Shown in pieces: positions 36,161 through 45,064 of a DNA stretch of 64,000 nucleotides (the first letter of the stretch is position 1; each line of letters starts with the position of its first letter). The notes below the pieces were generated by a model. The model did no database searches. It had not been told where the DNA came from and saw only the letters and a list, made by a program, of their open reading frames with translations. The translations under genes were made by a program, and so were the position numbers. The DNA comes from Mediterraneibacter glycyrrhizinilyticus. Its GTDB lineage: Bacteria > Bacillota > Clostridia > Lachnospirales > Lachnospiraceae. Location of the stretch: positions 21,239 through 85,238 of the forward strand of contig NZ_JACJLR010000010.1 in assembly GCF_016902345.1 (NCBI RefSeq), given 5' to 3'.

Positions 36161-37093
36161 TTATCCAGCCTCCTCCTGATATGCACGCCTCACCGCCGGA
36201 TCAAGCCATGCGCCTAAGAGATCTGTGACCAGGTTCACCCCGATGACCACGGCTCCCATGAACACCGTCAGCCCCATGATCAGCGTATAGTCCCGGTTTG
36301 TGATCGAATTTACGAACTCTCTTCCGATTCCTGGAATCGTAAAGATGCTCTCCACCACAAAACTTCCCGTCAAAAGAAATGCGGACGCAGGTCCGATATA
36401 GTTGAGGACCGGTCTCCAGGCATTTTTCAGGGCATGGGTAAAGATGATCCGTTTCCTTCCAAGCCCCTTTGCCCGTGCAAAGAGTACGTAATCTTTCTCC
36501 ATCTCTGCCTCCAGCGCATTTCCTGTCAGGCGGGTGATGACCGCCGCCGGATAGACCGCCAGGGACGTGACCGGAAGGATATAGTGGGCGGGAGTCAGAA
36601 GGCCTGACGCCGGAAGCAGCCTAAGCTGCACGCTGAAAAGGAGCAGAAGAAGGATCGCCACTGCGAATCCCGGGATCCCTGCAAGGATCATTCCCACAGC
36701 GGAGATAGTCTCCCTCACGATCCGCCGTCTCGACACAGCCCGAAGGATGCCGAAAAACGTCCCTGCAAGAATCGCCAGGATCAATGCCGGCACCCCCAGG
36801 GAAGCCGTGATCCGCCAGGTCCTTCCTATGATATCTGTCACCTTCACCCCGGGATCTTCATAGGAGACACCCAGATCTCCCCGGAGAAGGTTTCCCATAT
36901 ATGTCATAAACTGCTCAGGCAGAGGACGGTCCAGGCCGTATTCCCGCTCCACCGCCTCCACCACCTGTTCCGACACGCTTCCAGTCTGAAAAGGGCTGCC
37001 CGGCATGAGTCGGACAAGAAAAAATGTCACGCACGCCAGCACGAAAAGTGCCAGTATCCCTGTCAGTATCCTTTTTAATGTATAGCGCAGCAT
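36161..37093 (-). CDS. Oligopeptide ABC importer permease (DppB/OppB type)
   Basis: 310 residues with six helices. N-terminal VRLMPGSPF and EAA loop RAKGLGRKRIIFTHALKNAWRP typical of DppB. The ribosome site GGAAGGTGAG precedes ATG. It is first of the four importer genes; a P-loop kinase gene lies 90 bp upstream on the same strand and may be co-transcribed. Confidence 0.93.
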   Translation of the reverse strand: MLRYTLKRILTGILALFVLACVTFFLVRLMPGSPFQTGSVSEQVVEAVEREYGLDRPLPEQFMTYMGNLLRGDLGVSYEDPGVKVTDIIGRTWRITASLGVPALILAILAGTFFGILRAVSRRRIVRETISAVGMILAGIPGFAVAILLLLLFSVQLRLLPASGLLTPAHYILPVTSLAVYPAAVITRLTGNALEAEMEKDYVLFARAKGLGRKRIIFTHALKNAWRPVLNYIGPASAFLLTGSFVVESIFTIPGIGREFVNSITNRDYTLIMGLTVFMGAVVIGVNLVTDLLGAWLDPAVRRAYQEEAG

Positions 37094-37183
37094 TTTTTCT
37101 CACCTTCCTTTTCTCTGAGAGTCTTTCACTGCAGAAAAACCGGTCTCTGCAAAGTCCGTCAATGAAGACAATCTCTTCCCATC

Positions 37184-37693
37184 TTACCGCAATTCACACA
37201 TTGAATCAACTGCCCCCAACCATTCCTCCGCTTCCTCCCGGGACCGGAAAATGTGAATCTCCTTTCCATCCCGGTACTGTTCGAGCAGTTCATAGATCCG
37301 CGGGAGCTGGTCATTCGGGAAATCCAGGATCCACTGTCGGAATTCTCCGTCAAATTCCGTTTCCACCCAGGGAAGGTCCTCTCTTCTGGTGCCGATCCGC
37401 TCTTTCGCCCCCTGCAGGCAGACCTCCACCGGGTAATCCAGCAGAAATACCGTATCACATGCCTGAAGCCTTATTTCAAGAGTGCGCAGATAATTCCCGT
37501 CGATGATCCATTGGTCCTCTCTCAAAATTGCCATCAAACGCCTGTCGAACTCTTCTGTGGTGATATTCGTCCGGTCCGACCTGTGCCAGATCAGATCCAG
37601 ATAATAAAGCGGAAGCCCGGTCTTTTCTCTTAATCTCCTGGCAAATGTGCTCTTCCCGGATCCGGGGCTCCCGATGATGATCACTTTTTTCAT
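37184..37693 (-). CDS. P-loop nucleoside/adenylate kinase-like protein (FlaR/topology-modulation family)
   Basis: 169 residues. P-loop GSPGSGKST at residues 8-16, then LPLYYLDLIWHRSD and DGNYLRTLEIRL typical of the small kinases often annotated as DNA topology modulation protein FlaR. The real substrate of this family is not settled. The last codons (VDSMCELR) and the following bases recur at 42018-42052, suggesting a past duplication. Upstream it is divergent from the GntR gene. Confidence 0.8.
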   Translation of the reverse strand: MKKVIIIGSPGSGKSTFARRLREKTGLPLYYLDLIWHRSDRTNITTEEFDRRLMAILREDQWIIDGNYLRTLEIRLQACDTVFLLDYPVEVCLQGAKERIGTRREDLPWVETEFDGEFRQWILDFPNDQLPRIYELLEQYRDGKEIHIFRSREEAEEWLGAVDSMCELR

Positions 37694-37832
37694 GACCTTC
37701 TCCTTTCCTGATCACTGTTGTGTGCTCTCTGTCCCAGACTCCGGCTGCCGCAGTGACCGTAATGCATTCATTATAGCGGATGACTCCTGCCGCATCAAGA
37801 TGCCGCCTGTGCTCTTTCTGTTAATGGTACTA

Positions 37833-37873
37833 TTGACCTTATGTATCGTTTGTATTATTATATGTAATACAAA
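37833..37873 (+). promoter_or_regulatory. gntR promoter with autoregulatory palindrome
   Basis: -35 TTGACC (37833-37838), 17-bp spacer, -10 TATTAT (37856-37861). Inverted repeat TTTGTATTA (37849-37857) / TAATACAAA (37865-37873) spans the -10. Typical operator for YtrA-type GntR repressors, so autoregulation is likely. Confidence 0.7.
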
Positions 37874-37901
37874 TATAACATTTAGAAAGCAGGTGCATCA
37901 T

Positions 37902-38294
37902 ATGATCATCTCACTGGATATGAAGAGCAGCACTCCCATCTATGTACAGCTCCGCAACCAGATCGTCACCGGGATCGGGCGCGGAGAGCTGAAAGCCGGG
38001 GAAAGCCTCCCCACGGTCCGGCAGATGGCGTCGGACATCGGAGTGAACACCATGACGGTCAATAAGACCTATCAGCTCCTGAAATCCGAAGGCTTCATCG
38101 AGATCGACCGGAGAAAAGGAGCCACCGTCTGTCCGGTCAGCGCTTTGTCCGAGAAATACCGGGAAAAACTGGAGGGCGAACTGGAACTTCTCTCTGCCGA
38201 GGCATCTCTAAACGGCATGGACCGGCAGGATTTTCTTGAAACATGCGGCCGGATTTTCGGGCAGATGCATCCGGAACAGACCGGGGAGGTGTGA
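37902..38294 (+). CDS. GntR family (YtrA type) transcriptional regulator
   Basis: 130 residues from ATG 37902 (GCAGGTG site); frames opening further upstream are not supported. A winged-helix GntR domain (STPIYVQLRNQIVTGI...LPTVRQMASDIGVNTMTVNKTYQLL) is followed by only a short helical tail, as in the YtrA subfamily. The next gene starts 3 bp after its stop behind a GGGGAGG site, so this is a two-gene operon. YtrA-type regulators normally control a linked transporter or membrane protein, here the interrupted gene. Confidence 0.92.
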   Translation: MIISLDMKSSTPIYVQLRNQIVTGIGRGELKAGESLPTVRQMASDIGVNTMTVNKTYQLLKSEGFIEIDRRKGATVCPVSALSEKYREKLEGELELLSAEASLNGMDRQDFLETCGRIFGQMHPEQTGEV

Positions 38295-38297
38295 GAT

Positions 38298-39722
38298 ATG
38301 TCCGATGTGATCCTCTTTGTCTTTTTTGTCCTGTTTGACGCAGGGATGGTCGGTATATGCGGACTCTGCTGCTCAGGGAAGGAAAACTACAGTGAAGGAA
38401 AGATCCTGGGCATCCATGTTCCTCCGGAAGCCGTGGAGGATGAAGAAGTCAGAACGCTCACGGAAGCATACCGCATCGGTTTCCGCCGTTTCCAACGTCT
38501 GAACCTTGTCCTCGGGATCCTGGTCCCTGCTCTTTCTTTTCTGAATACAGGGATCGGGATCCTGTTCTGGACACTGTGGCTTCTGATATACTGCCTTGCC
38601 TTCCCGTTCCGCTCGATGAAGAACATACGTAAGATGTATGCTCTCAAAAAGAAACGGCACTGGATCCGTGAAGACCAGCCGTCTCATGTGTCAGTGGACA
38701 CCCGGGTGGGCGCCATGTCCGGCCGTTTTCCGCTCCCCTGGCAGTGGCACCTTCCGGCTCTTGCCGCAGGCATCGGGTTATGAATCTTCCCTGCCCTGCG
38801 CAATTCCTTTACAAAACTTTCCGGAGGCTGGATCTTTCCCGCACTTGCAGTCTTTCTGCCACTGCTCTTTCTCAGCCTTCATCTCTTCTTTACCGGACGA
38901 AGAAATGAAGTATACAGCCAGGACAGCACTATAAACGAGAAACTGAACCGCCTGACAAAGCGGACCTGGTCCGCAGCCATGCTCACCGCCGACTACGCCG
39001 GCATGGCCGGACTGATCTACCTCTGTCTTCGGATCGTCTTCGGCAGAGAGCTGAGTCTCTGGGATTACGGTGGCTATTTTATCGTGGACATGGTGGGAGC
39101 CGCCGCTGTGATCACCGGCGTCCTCCTGATAAAACAGCGCCGCCGCGACATTTTAAACAGGGATCCCCGGCCCCTTCTCACTGACGATGACGAGTACTGG
39201 AAAAACGGATGGTATTCCAATCCATATGACCGTCACCTTTTTACCGAAGACCGGCTGAACAGTTCCAGCTACGCCCTCAACTTTGCCCACCCTGCCGCAA
39301 AATGGTGGGTTGCCGCAACGGTTTTTATCTGTATCGCCGCAGTGGCGCTCTGCCTTGTCCTTGCAGTGATCCTGGGAAGTCTGGACCGCTCTTCCCCGGA
39401 AATGACTATAAGAGAAGATCAGGTAACGATCTCTTATTCCTTCTACGACTGCAGTTTCTCCGCTGACGAGGTCCGGTCCGTCGAGCTCATCCCGGAACTT
39501 CCGGAAGATGATTTTGACCGTGAGAACGGTGGAGATACAGACACAGTCCTTATAGGATATTTCGAAGGAGATAAAACAGGGGACACGATGATGTTCCTCC
39601 TAAAAGAAGAAACACCGCTGATCCGGATCGAACTCCGGGACCAGACAGTGTTTCTCAACAGTTCTTCAGATACACAGACAGAAAAATGGTATGAAGACCT
39701 CATCACGCTGCAGGAGAAGTGA
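38298..39722 (+). pseudogene. DUF1648/DUF5808-type membrane protein interrupted by in-frame TGA
   Basis: A single reading frame of 475 codons broken only by TGA at 38781-38783. Before it come 161 residues with helices and the GILGIHVPPEAVEDEEV-like start of this family. After it the same frame continues without a gap (IFPALRNSFTKL, then a membrane helix), down to the DUF5808 segment EYWKNGWYSNPYDRHLF and a last soluble domain. Family members are transported or regulatory membrane proteins next to YtrA-type regulators. Either a nonsense mutation or a sequencing error; readthrough cannot be excluded. Coupled to gntR. A terminator overlaps its stop. Confidence 0.8.
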
Positions 39723-39737
39723 TCTCCTGCAGTTTTC
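39708..39737 (+). terminator. Terminator at the end of the gntR operon
   Basis: Perfect 10-bp stem CTGCAGGAGA / TCTCCTGCAG with a 5-nt loop that contains the stop codon region, then TTTTC. Being between convergent genes it may serve both strands. Confidence 0.8.
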
Positions 39738-39749
39738 ATTTCCCCTTTC

Positions 39750-40772
39750 TCACAGAAGCCTTCTCAGTTCCTCGATCTCTTCCTCCGTTGTCCCCCAGCT
39801 TGTGGCGAATCTCACCACCGTATGTTCCGCATCCGCTTTCTCCCAGAAGCTGAATGCCACCTTCTCCCTTAACTGCTCCATCCTGCTGTCTTCCATGACA
39901 ACAAACTGCTGGTTTGTGGGAGATTCCCAGGCAAAGGGAAGCCCTTTCTCTCTCAGCACTTCCTTCAGCTTCTCCGCCATCCGGGCGGCATGGCGGCTGA
40001 TCTTAAAATACAGATCATCTGTAAAGAGGGTGTCAAACTGGATCCCCAGAAGACGCCCCTTTGCCAGAAGCGCGCCGTGCTGTTTCACGGACGTCAGGAA
40101 ATGGCGCGGCGCCTTTTTCGGAAACACCACCGCCTCCCCGCAGAGGGCTCCCACCTTTGTCCCTCCGATGTAGAAAACGTCGCAGAACTCTGCCACATCG
40201 GGCAGTGTCACATCTGTCTCCCGGCTCATCAGCCCGTATCCCAGACGGGCTCCGTCCAGATACAGCGGGATCTCATATTGTCTGCAGATCTCTGAGATCT
40301 GTTTCAGCTCCTCTTTTGTATACAGTGTCCCGAACTCTGTGGGATGCGAGAGATACACCATCCCCGGGAATACCATATGCTCATGATTTTCATCCCGGTA
40401 AAATCCTTCCAGATACTGCTCCAGTTCTCCCGGATCGATCTTTCCTGTGTGTCCCGGGACCGTGAGCACTTTGTGCCCGGTAAACTCCACCGCGCCGGCC
40501 TCATGCACGGCAATATGCCCGCTGTCCGCAGCGACGACGCCCTCATATCCGTTCAGCATGGAGTCGATCACCACCGCGTTGGTCTGCGTCCCGCCCGCGA
40601 GGAAATGAACTTCCGCATTCTCACTGCCGCAGACCCTTCTGATCTTTTCTCTGGCGCTCTCGCAGTATGGGTCGCTCCCGTAGCCGGAGAGCGGCTCCAG
40701 GTTCGTCTCTGCCAGCCGCTTCAGGATCTCGGGATGCGCTCCCTGTATGTAGTCATTTTCAAACGATATCAT
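39750..40772 (-). CDS. Threonine aldolase family protein (low-specificity L-threonine aldolase type)
   Basis: 340 residues from ATG 40772 (AGGAAG site). PLP fold type I. Landmarks: NDYIQGAHPEILKRL start, HFLAGGTQTNAVVIDSML, GHIAVHEAGAVEFTGHKVL, LYLDGARLGYGL, and the PLP-lysine region DVFYIGGTKVGALCGEAVV with Lys in GGTK. It cleaves beta-hydroxy amino acids, threonine to glycine plus acetaldehyde. Its start overlaps the end of the acetyltransferase gene by 14 bp. Confidence 0.93.
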   Translation of the reverse strand: MISFENDYIQGAHPEILKRLAETNLEPLSGYGSDPYCESAREKIRRVCGSENAEVHFLAGGTQTNAVVIDSMLNGYEGVVAADSGHIAVHEAGAVEFTGHKVLTVPGHTGKIDPGELEQYLEGFYRDENHEHMVFPGMVYLSHPTEFGTLYTKEELKQISEICRQYEIPLYLDGARLGYGLMSRETDVTLPDVAEFCDVFYIGGTKVGALCGEAVVFPKKAPRHFLTSVKQHGALLAKGRLLGIQFDTLFTDDLYFKISRHAARMAEKLKEVLREKGLPFAWESPTNQQFVVMEDSRMEQLREKVAFSFWEKADAEHTVVRFATSWGTTEEEIEELRRLL

Positions 40773-41373
40773 GATCGATCTTCCTGTCCTTAAAGTAAAA
40801 TTCTCTGTCGTGGTCACTGATCTCCCTTAAGACCCGGCAGGGATTTCCCACTGCCACCACATTTGCCGGGATATCCTTCGTCACAACGCTTCCCGCGCCG
40901 ATGACCGTGTTGTCTCCGATCGTAACCCCGGGGAGGATGATCGCACCGGCACCGATCCAGCAGCATCTTCCGATATGGACCGGCATATTGTACTGATAGA
41001 ACTTCTCTCTGAGTTCCGGCAGGATCGGATGCCCCGCCGTAGCGATGGTCACATTTGGTCCGATCATGGTGTAGTCTCCCACATAAATGCTGGTATCATC
41101 CACCATAGTCAGGTTAAAATTGGCATAGATATATTTCCCGAAGTGCGCGAATGCCCCGCCCATGTTCGCATGGAGCGGAGGTTCAATGTAACACCCTTCC
41201 CCGATCTCTGCAAACATTTCCTTTAACATCTCTTCTCTCTTTTTCCCCTCTGTGGGACGCGTCATATTGTAGTCATAGAGACGGTCCAGGCGTTTTGTCT
41301 GGTCCTCTACAATCTCATCGTCCCCCGGAAGATAGAGTTCTCCTGTGTGCAACTTTTCTTTCATACTGCTCAT
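40759..41373 (-). CDS. Sugar O-acetyltransferase (maltose/galactoside acetyltransferase family)
   Basis: 204 residues from ATG 41373, 8 nt from a GGAGG site (ATGs at 41379 and 41364 are alternatives). Left-handed beta-helix hexapeptide repeats run from about residue 75. The catalytic His lies in TIATAGHPILPELRE, and the C-terminal cap is IGDNTVIGAGSVVTKDIPANVVAVGNPCRV. It transfers acetyl from acetyl-CoA to sugars. It begins next to a cysteine-rich mini-gene and overlaps the aldolase gene. Confidence 0.93.
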   Translation of the reverse strand: MSSMKEKLHTGELYLPGDDEIVEDQTKRLDRLYDYNMTRPTEGKKREEMLKEMFAEIGEGCYIEPPLHANMGGAFAHFGKYIYANFNLTMVDDTSIYVGDYTMIGPNVTIATAGHPILPELREKFYQYNMPVHIGRCCWIGAGAIILPGVTIGDNTVIGAGSVVTKDIPANVVAVGNPCRVLREISDHDREFYFKDRKIDHDIV

Positions 41374-41375
41374 GT

Positions 41376-41525
41376 TCATTCCCTCCCTTTATTATATGGA
41401 CATCGTTTCCCGATACACTGATTATTGCTGCCGGAGTGACTGCATAAAATCTCTCCCAATTCCATCAGCACGCCCTCTTCCAGATATTCCAGAGGAGCCT
41501 TACAGATCAGACACTCTTCCTTCAC
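41376..41525 (-). CDS. Small cysteine-rich frame between arsC and the acetyltransferase
   Basis: A 49-codon frame starting with GTG, overlapping the 3' end of arsC in another frame and ending within the acetyltransferase start (ATGA). Cysteines at residues 5, 8, 28, 37 and 42, including an opening ECLICKAPLEYLE knuckle. That opening resembles the N-terminal zinc-ribbon of a clostridial methyltransferase family, so this may be a truncated remnant. The packing suggests translation coupling. It may equally be a real small metal-binding protein. Confidence 0.4.
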   Translation of the reverse strand: MKEECLICKAPLEYLEEGVLMELGEILCSHSGSNNQCIGKRCPYNKGRE

Positions 41526-41940
41526 CGGCGCACTCCTTTCCAATTTCCTTATTTTTTATCCTCGCTGCAAGATCTTTTACATGTTCCTCGATCTTCTCCG
41601 CTACTGCGATGAACTCTTCATCCCCTTTTCCCGAAGGCTCCTCAAGCCCCCAGTCCTCCCTGTATCTGCACGGCAGGGCGGGACACTGCACATTGCATCC
41701 CATGGTGATGACGATGTCAATCCCGGGCAGTTCTTCGAGAAGCTTTGGATACTGCTCCTTCTCCATATCGATCCCGTACATTTTTTTCATGATTCGGACC
41801 GCGTCCTGGTTGATCTGCGGCTTTGTCTCGGTCCCCGCAGAATAACTTTCAAACACATCAGAAGCGAACTTTTTCCCAAGCGCTTCCGCCATCTGGCTGC
41901 GGCAGGAATTGTGTACGCAGATAAAAGCGACTTTTGGCAT
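41500..41940 (-). CDS. arsC: Arsenate reductase, low-molecular-weight phosphatase type
   Basis: 146 residues. The P-loop CX5R is CVHNSCRSQ near residue 8, with the usual second redox cysteines in ITMGCNVQCPALPC near residue 80. It reduces arsenate to arsenite using thioredoxin. No arsR, arsB or acr3 is adjacent, so it appears as an orphan; a general phosphatase role is possible. GGAAA-rich ribosome site before ATG. Confidence 0.92.
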   Translation of the reverse strand: MPKVAFICVHNSCRSQMAEALGKKFASDVFESYSAGTETKPQINQDAVRIMKKMYGIDMEKEQYPKLLEELPGIDIVITMGCNVQCPALPCRYREDWGLEEPSGKGDEEFIAVAEKIEEHVKDLAARIKNKEIGKECAGEGRVSDL

Positions 41941-42017
41941 TTCTATTTCCTCTTTCCTTTTTCAGTTCAGGTACCTTTTTACTGTCCCGTTCTGCATGAT
42001 CTCACAAAGATCTTCTC

Positions 42018-42052
42018 AGCCCATCTTACCGCAATTCCCCCATCGAATCAAC
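42018..42052 (-). pseudogene. Relict of the 3' end of a kinase gene
   Basis: The last codons VDSMGELR-stop and the following bases match the 3' end of the P-loop kinase at 37184-37215 with a few changes (shared string ATCTTACCGCAATTC). No upstream part of the gene is present. Likely the scar of a duplication or recombination. Confidence 0.5.
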
Positions 42053-42115
42053 CAATACATAAAAAGTTCCGGTACAGAGCTGTCTCCAGACCTGTACCGG
42101 AAATAGATCACAGAT

Positions 42116-45064
42116 TCAAAACAAATGTGCATGTGGACGACGTTTGGAAGCAGACTCTGACTCTCTGCGCACCATAGCCACAGGCACCATCAGACAGATC
42201 CCTGCCATCCCCGCCAGAAGAAGCATGGTCCAGCCAAAGGGATACTGCCAGACAAAATATGACAGTCTCGCCTCCATATACCCCCGGATCAGCGCCAGAA
42301 GCCCGCTTCCCGCCGTCAGGATGAGCGCTGCCGTGATCAGGCAGTAGAATCCGCCCTCCGCCATCAGCATACGCCGCTTCTGCCTCCCGGTCATGCCGAT
42401 GCTCTCCATCACCGCCAGTTCTCTCCTGCGCGACAGGATCCCTGTGATCATAACATTAAGATAATTCGTGATTCCGGCGCACAGGAGCACTGCGCTGATA
42501 CTTCCCAGGATCAGCCGGCTTCCCCGGATCTGGTCCGCCGCCTCAGCCATCAGGTCTGATTTGCTGATACAGAAGATTCCCGCCTCGCCGTTATCCCCGT
42601 CTATGCTGGCCCCGGTCATATCCTCACGGTTCCGGTTCTCTTCTGCAATGATCTCCCGGATCTGGTTTTTGATCCGGGGTTCCATTTCTTCCTCCACTTC
42701 CAGCTCCATATAAAAGGTCTTTTTCTCAGTAGGAAGTCTCTCGAAACCGGCTTCACTGATCAGGAAATAGATTCCGCTTTCCGGACCGTGCCAGGTCTGC
42801 CTTATCTCAGGGAACCCTTCCCCCTGGTTGTCCAGGTAACCGCCCAGAGTAAAAATTTCTGATCTCTTTCCTGAAAACGATCCCTCGCTCTCCCGCTGTT
42901 CTTCCTCACTCATCCGGTTCCAGGTCTCCAGATTTTCTTTGGAAAGAAGGCTGGTAAAATATACAGGCTCTCCCACACTCTCCTCCGCCATCTTCTCCTG
43001 CTCCCTGGAAAGGATGTGGTCGTGAAGGATCAGAACCCCTGTTCCATTTTCCACCGAATCCATATCTGCCAAGAGACCGCTCTGTTCTACATATTTTTTC
43101 AGTTCGCTGATTTCTTTCTCAGAGATGATCTGGATCACCGCCGGACCGAAGTCCTCGATCCATTCCGTTCCATCCGAATAGTTAAAGCTTACGCTTCCCT
43201 CTTCGACTTCATCTTCTCTGATCGCAGTCTCTGCGGATTCTGCCAGCGGACGGATCGCTTTTCTGGAAAATGCAGGGACCATGAACGCCCCTTCCATAAC
43301 ATAGGAATCTTCTCTGTCCACACCTTCCAGGTTCAGGAGTTCTTCCCTCACTTCCGCAGAGATCGGAGAAAAATCATCGTAATCATTGTCATACAGAAGA
43401 AACAGAGGGTCTCCCTGTGTGACCAGAGGATCTTCCCCGGCATCCCTGGATCTGTACTCATTTCCATACCCCAGTTCCTGCCCGGTCTCTCCGAACTGTC
43501 CTGCGATCAGGAAATCCGGCCGCCTCTCTATCACATGCGAATGATCGCTCCCTGCAGTGATGACTGCCACTCCGAGAAATGCCTCTGCGCCCAGAAACAG
43601 GGAGAGTACGGTCAGGATAAACCGTCTTCGGTACCGAATCAGATTCTGCCATGCCATAAAAAGGATCTCCATACCGGCGCTCCGCCGTCTGTGTCTCCTT
43701 TCCGTGGATATGTTCTTTTCTTCCCCTGCATCCGCCGCGGTTCGCTGCTTCTTTTTCTTCTTTCGCTTTTTCTTTTCTCCCAGTCCGGTATAATTAACCA
43801 TCCCTGCACAGGATTCCCCCACCGCGCGCCGGATCACGCCGGCAGATGCAGCGAAGACAAGGAGTACAGAAAAGATCGTGGATGCCGCCAGGAGCTCCGG
43901 ACGGAAGATCTGAAGACCGCCTGCACCTCCGTACCTGCTCAGGTACTGATCTCCCAGCATCTCAGGGATGACCAGAAGCAGGAGTATTCCGGAAAGTCCG
44001 CCTCCGATCAGAACGCCCGGGAGCAGAACCCGAAGGATCTGCCCGTAATAGATCTTACGGATCTGTCTCTCCGTGGTTCCGATCACATTGAGGAGCCCCA
44101 TCTGACGGACATCTCCCGCTATAGAGATCTGCATCACATTGTGGACCAGGAAGAACATGCCGATCAGCACAGCGAGAGCGCCGATCGCCGCCATTTCATA
44201 TCCTCCTGTCAGTTCATTCACAGCGCCATACGCATATGTGTCAGATACTGAGATGTTCTGGGAGACATCTTTCATCTGTATATCCTCATACAGCCGTTCT
44301 TCCGTTTCCCGCCAGTCCATCCCGTCCGTCTGACGAAACAGGATGTCCGCCTCTGAATCCACATCAAATCCCCATTCCTCAAGCTTTGCCCGGGAAATGT
44401 ACCCCGGCGTGAGCCCCTCCGACTCATCCGCATACTCTGTGAACCAGCCGCAGAGTTCAAATTCTTCCGTCTCACTGCGAAATATCCCGACAGATATTTT
44501 CAGGCTGATCTTCATCCCCTCCTGCGGCTCACGGATTCCCAACTTCTCCAGCGCTTTCAAAGAGAGAATGATCTCCTGAGATTTTTCCGGGTAAGTGCCG
44601 TAGATATCTGTATAAGCCGGCACTGTCAGTCCCTCCCAGGCGTCTCCGTCCATCCAGCGGATCAGGCAGACAGAAGGGACCGCTTCTTCGGATGTTTCTT
44701 CTTCGAATTGTTCTTCTTCCGATCGTTTTTCTTCGTGCTGCGCCTCCACAGCTTCTGCCTCTCCCACGGTCACACTTCTGCCCGCCAGCCTGATATATCC
44801 AAGGGACCGCACTGCGGCATACTGAGAACGGTCTGCCTTCTCGATCTGCCCGGACGCCGCAGTCCCGGCTTCTCTCGCCGCCCTTAGGGACTCCGCCTGG
44901 ATCCTGCCAAAAGAGATCCCGAAGACCATAGTCAGTGTCACAATACCCAAGATCACTGCGCCAAGAAGGATCCGGTTCCTGCCCCGGTTGCGTTTTGCGT
45001 ATCTGCCCGAAAGCATCCGGATCACGGAACCGTTGTCGTTTGGAGTAAACTTCCTGTTTTTCAT
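42116..45064 (-). CDS. FtsX/MacB-type ABC transporter permease
   Basis: 982 residues. One N-terminal helix (about 30-52), a large extracellular domain, three helices near 290-420, a cytoplasmic basic linker with a run of Lys (near 435-465), then a repeat of this layout with helices near 480, 850, 900 and 955. Complete in comparison with the shortened paralogue at 7846. With the ATPase upstream (4-bp ATGA overlap) it should form a peptide- or antibiotic-responsive exporter under the two-component system upstream. Confidence 0.9.
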   Translation of the reverse strand: MKNRKFTPNDNGSVIRMLSGRYAKRNRGRNRILLGAVILGIVTLTMVFGISFGRIQAESLRAAREAGTAASGQIEKADRSQYAAVRSLGYIRLAGRSVTVGEAEAVEAQHEEKRSEEEQFEEETSEEAVPSVCLIRWMDGDAWEGLTVPAYTDIYGTYPEKSQEIILSLKALEKLGIREPQEGMKISLKISVGIFRSETEEFELCGWFTEYADESEGLTPGYISRAKLEEWGFDVDSEADILFRQTDGMDWRETEERLYEDIQMKDVSQNISVSDTYAYGAVNELTGGYEMAAIGALAVLIGMFFLVHNVMQISIAGDVRQMGLLNVIGTTERQIRKIYYGQILRVLLPGVLIGGGLSGILLLLVIPEMLGDQYLSRYGGAGGLQIFRPELLAASTIFSVLLVFAASAGVIRRAVGESCAGMVNYTGLGEKKKRKKKKKQRTAADAGEEKNISTERRHRRRSAGMEILFMAWQNLIRYRRRFILTVLSLFLGAEAFLGVAVITAGSDHSHVIERRPDFLIAGQFGETGQELGYGNEYRSRDAGEDPLVTQGDPLFLLYDNDYDDFSPISAEVREELLNLEGVDREDSYVMEGAFMVPAFSRKAIRPLAESAETAIREDEVEEGSVSFNYSDGTEWIEDFGPAVIQIISEKEISELKKYVEQSGLLADMDSVENGTGVLILHDHILSREQEKMAEESVGEPVYFTSLLSKENLETWNRMSEEEQRESEGSFSGKRSEIFTLGGYLDNQGEGFPEIRQTWHGPESGIYFLISEAGFERLPTEKKTFYMELEVEEEMEPRIKNQIREIIAEENRNREDMTGASIDGDNGEAGIFCISKSDLMAEAADQIRGSRLILGSISAVLLCAGITNYLNVMITGILSRRRELAVMESIGMTGRQKRRMLMAEGGFYCLITAALILTAGSGLLALIRGYMEARLSYFVWQYPFGWTMLLLAGMAGICLMVPVAMVRRESESASKRRPHAHLF

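Noticed and set aside
37647..37901. A longer GntR protein beginning at 37647
   Set aside because: The extension runs through the promoter, operator and the divergent kinase start; ATG 37902 has a ribosome site and gives the normal domain start.
38298..39722. Two separate genes (161 and 247 residues) after gntR
   Set aside because: The downstream part lacks its own start context, and the frame between the two is open apart from one TGA, so one broken gene explains both.
42144..44579. Several + strand frames opposite the FtsX-type permease
   Set aside because: Low-complexity antisense shadows without ribosome sites or recognisable domains.
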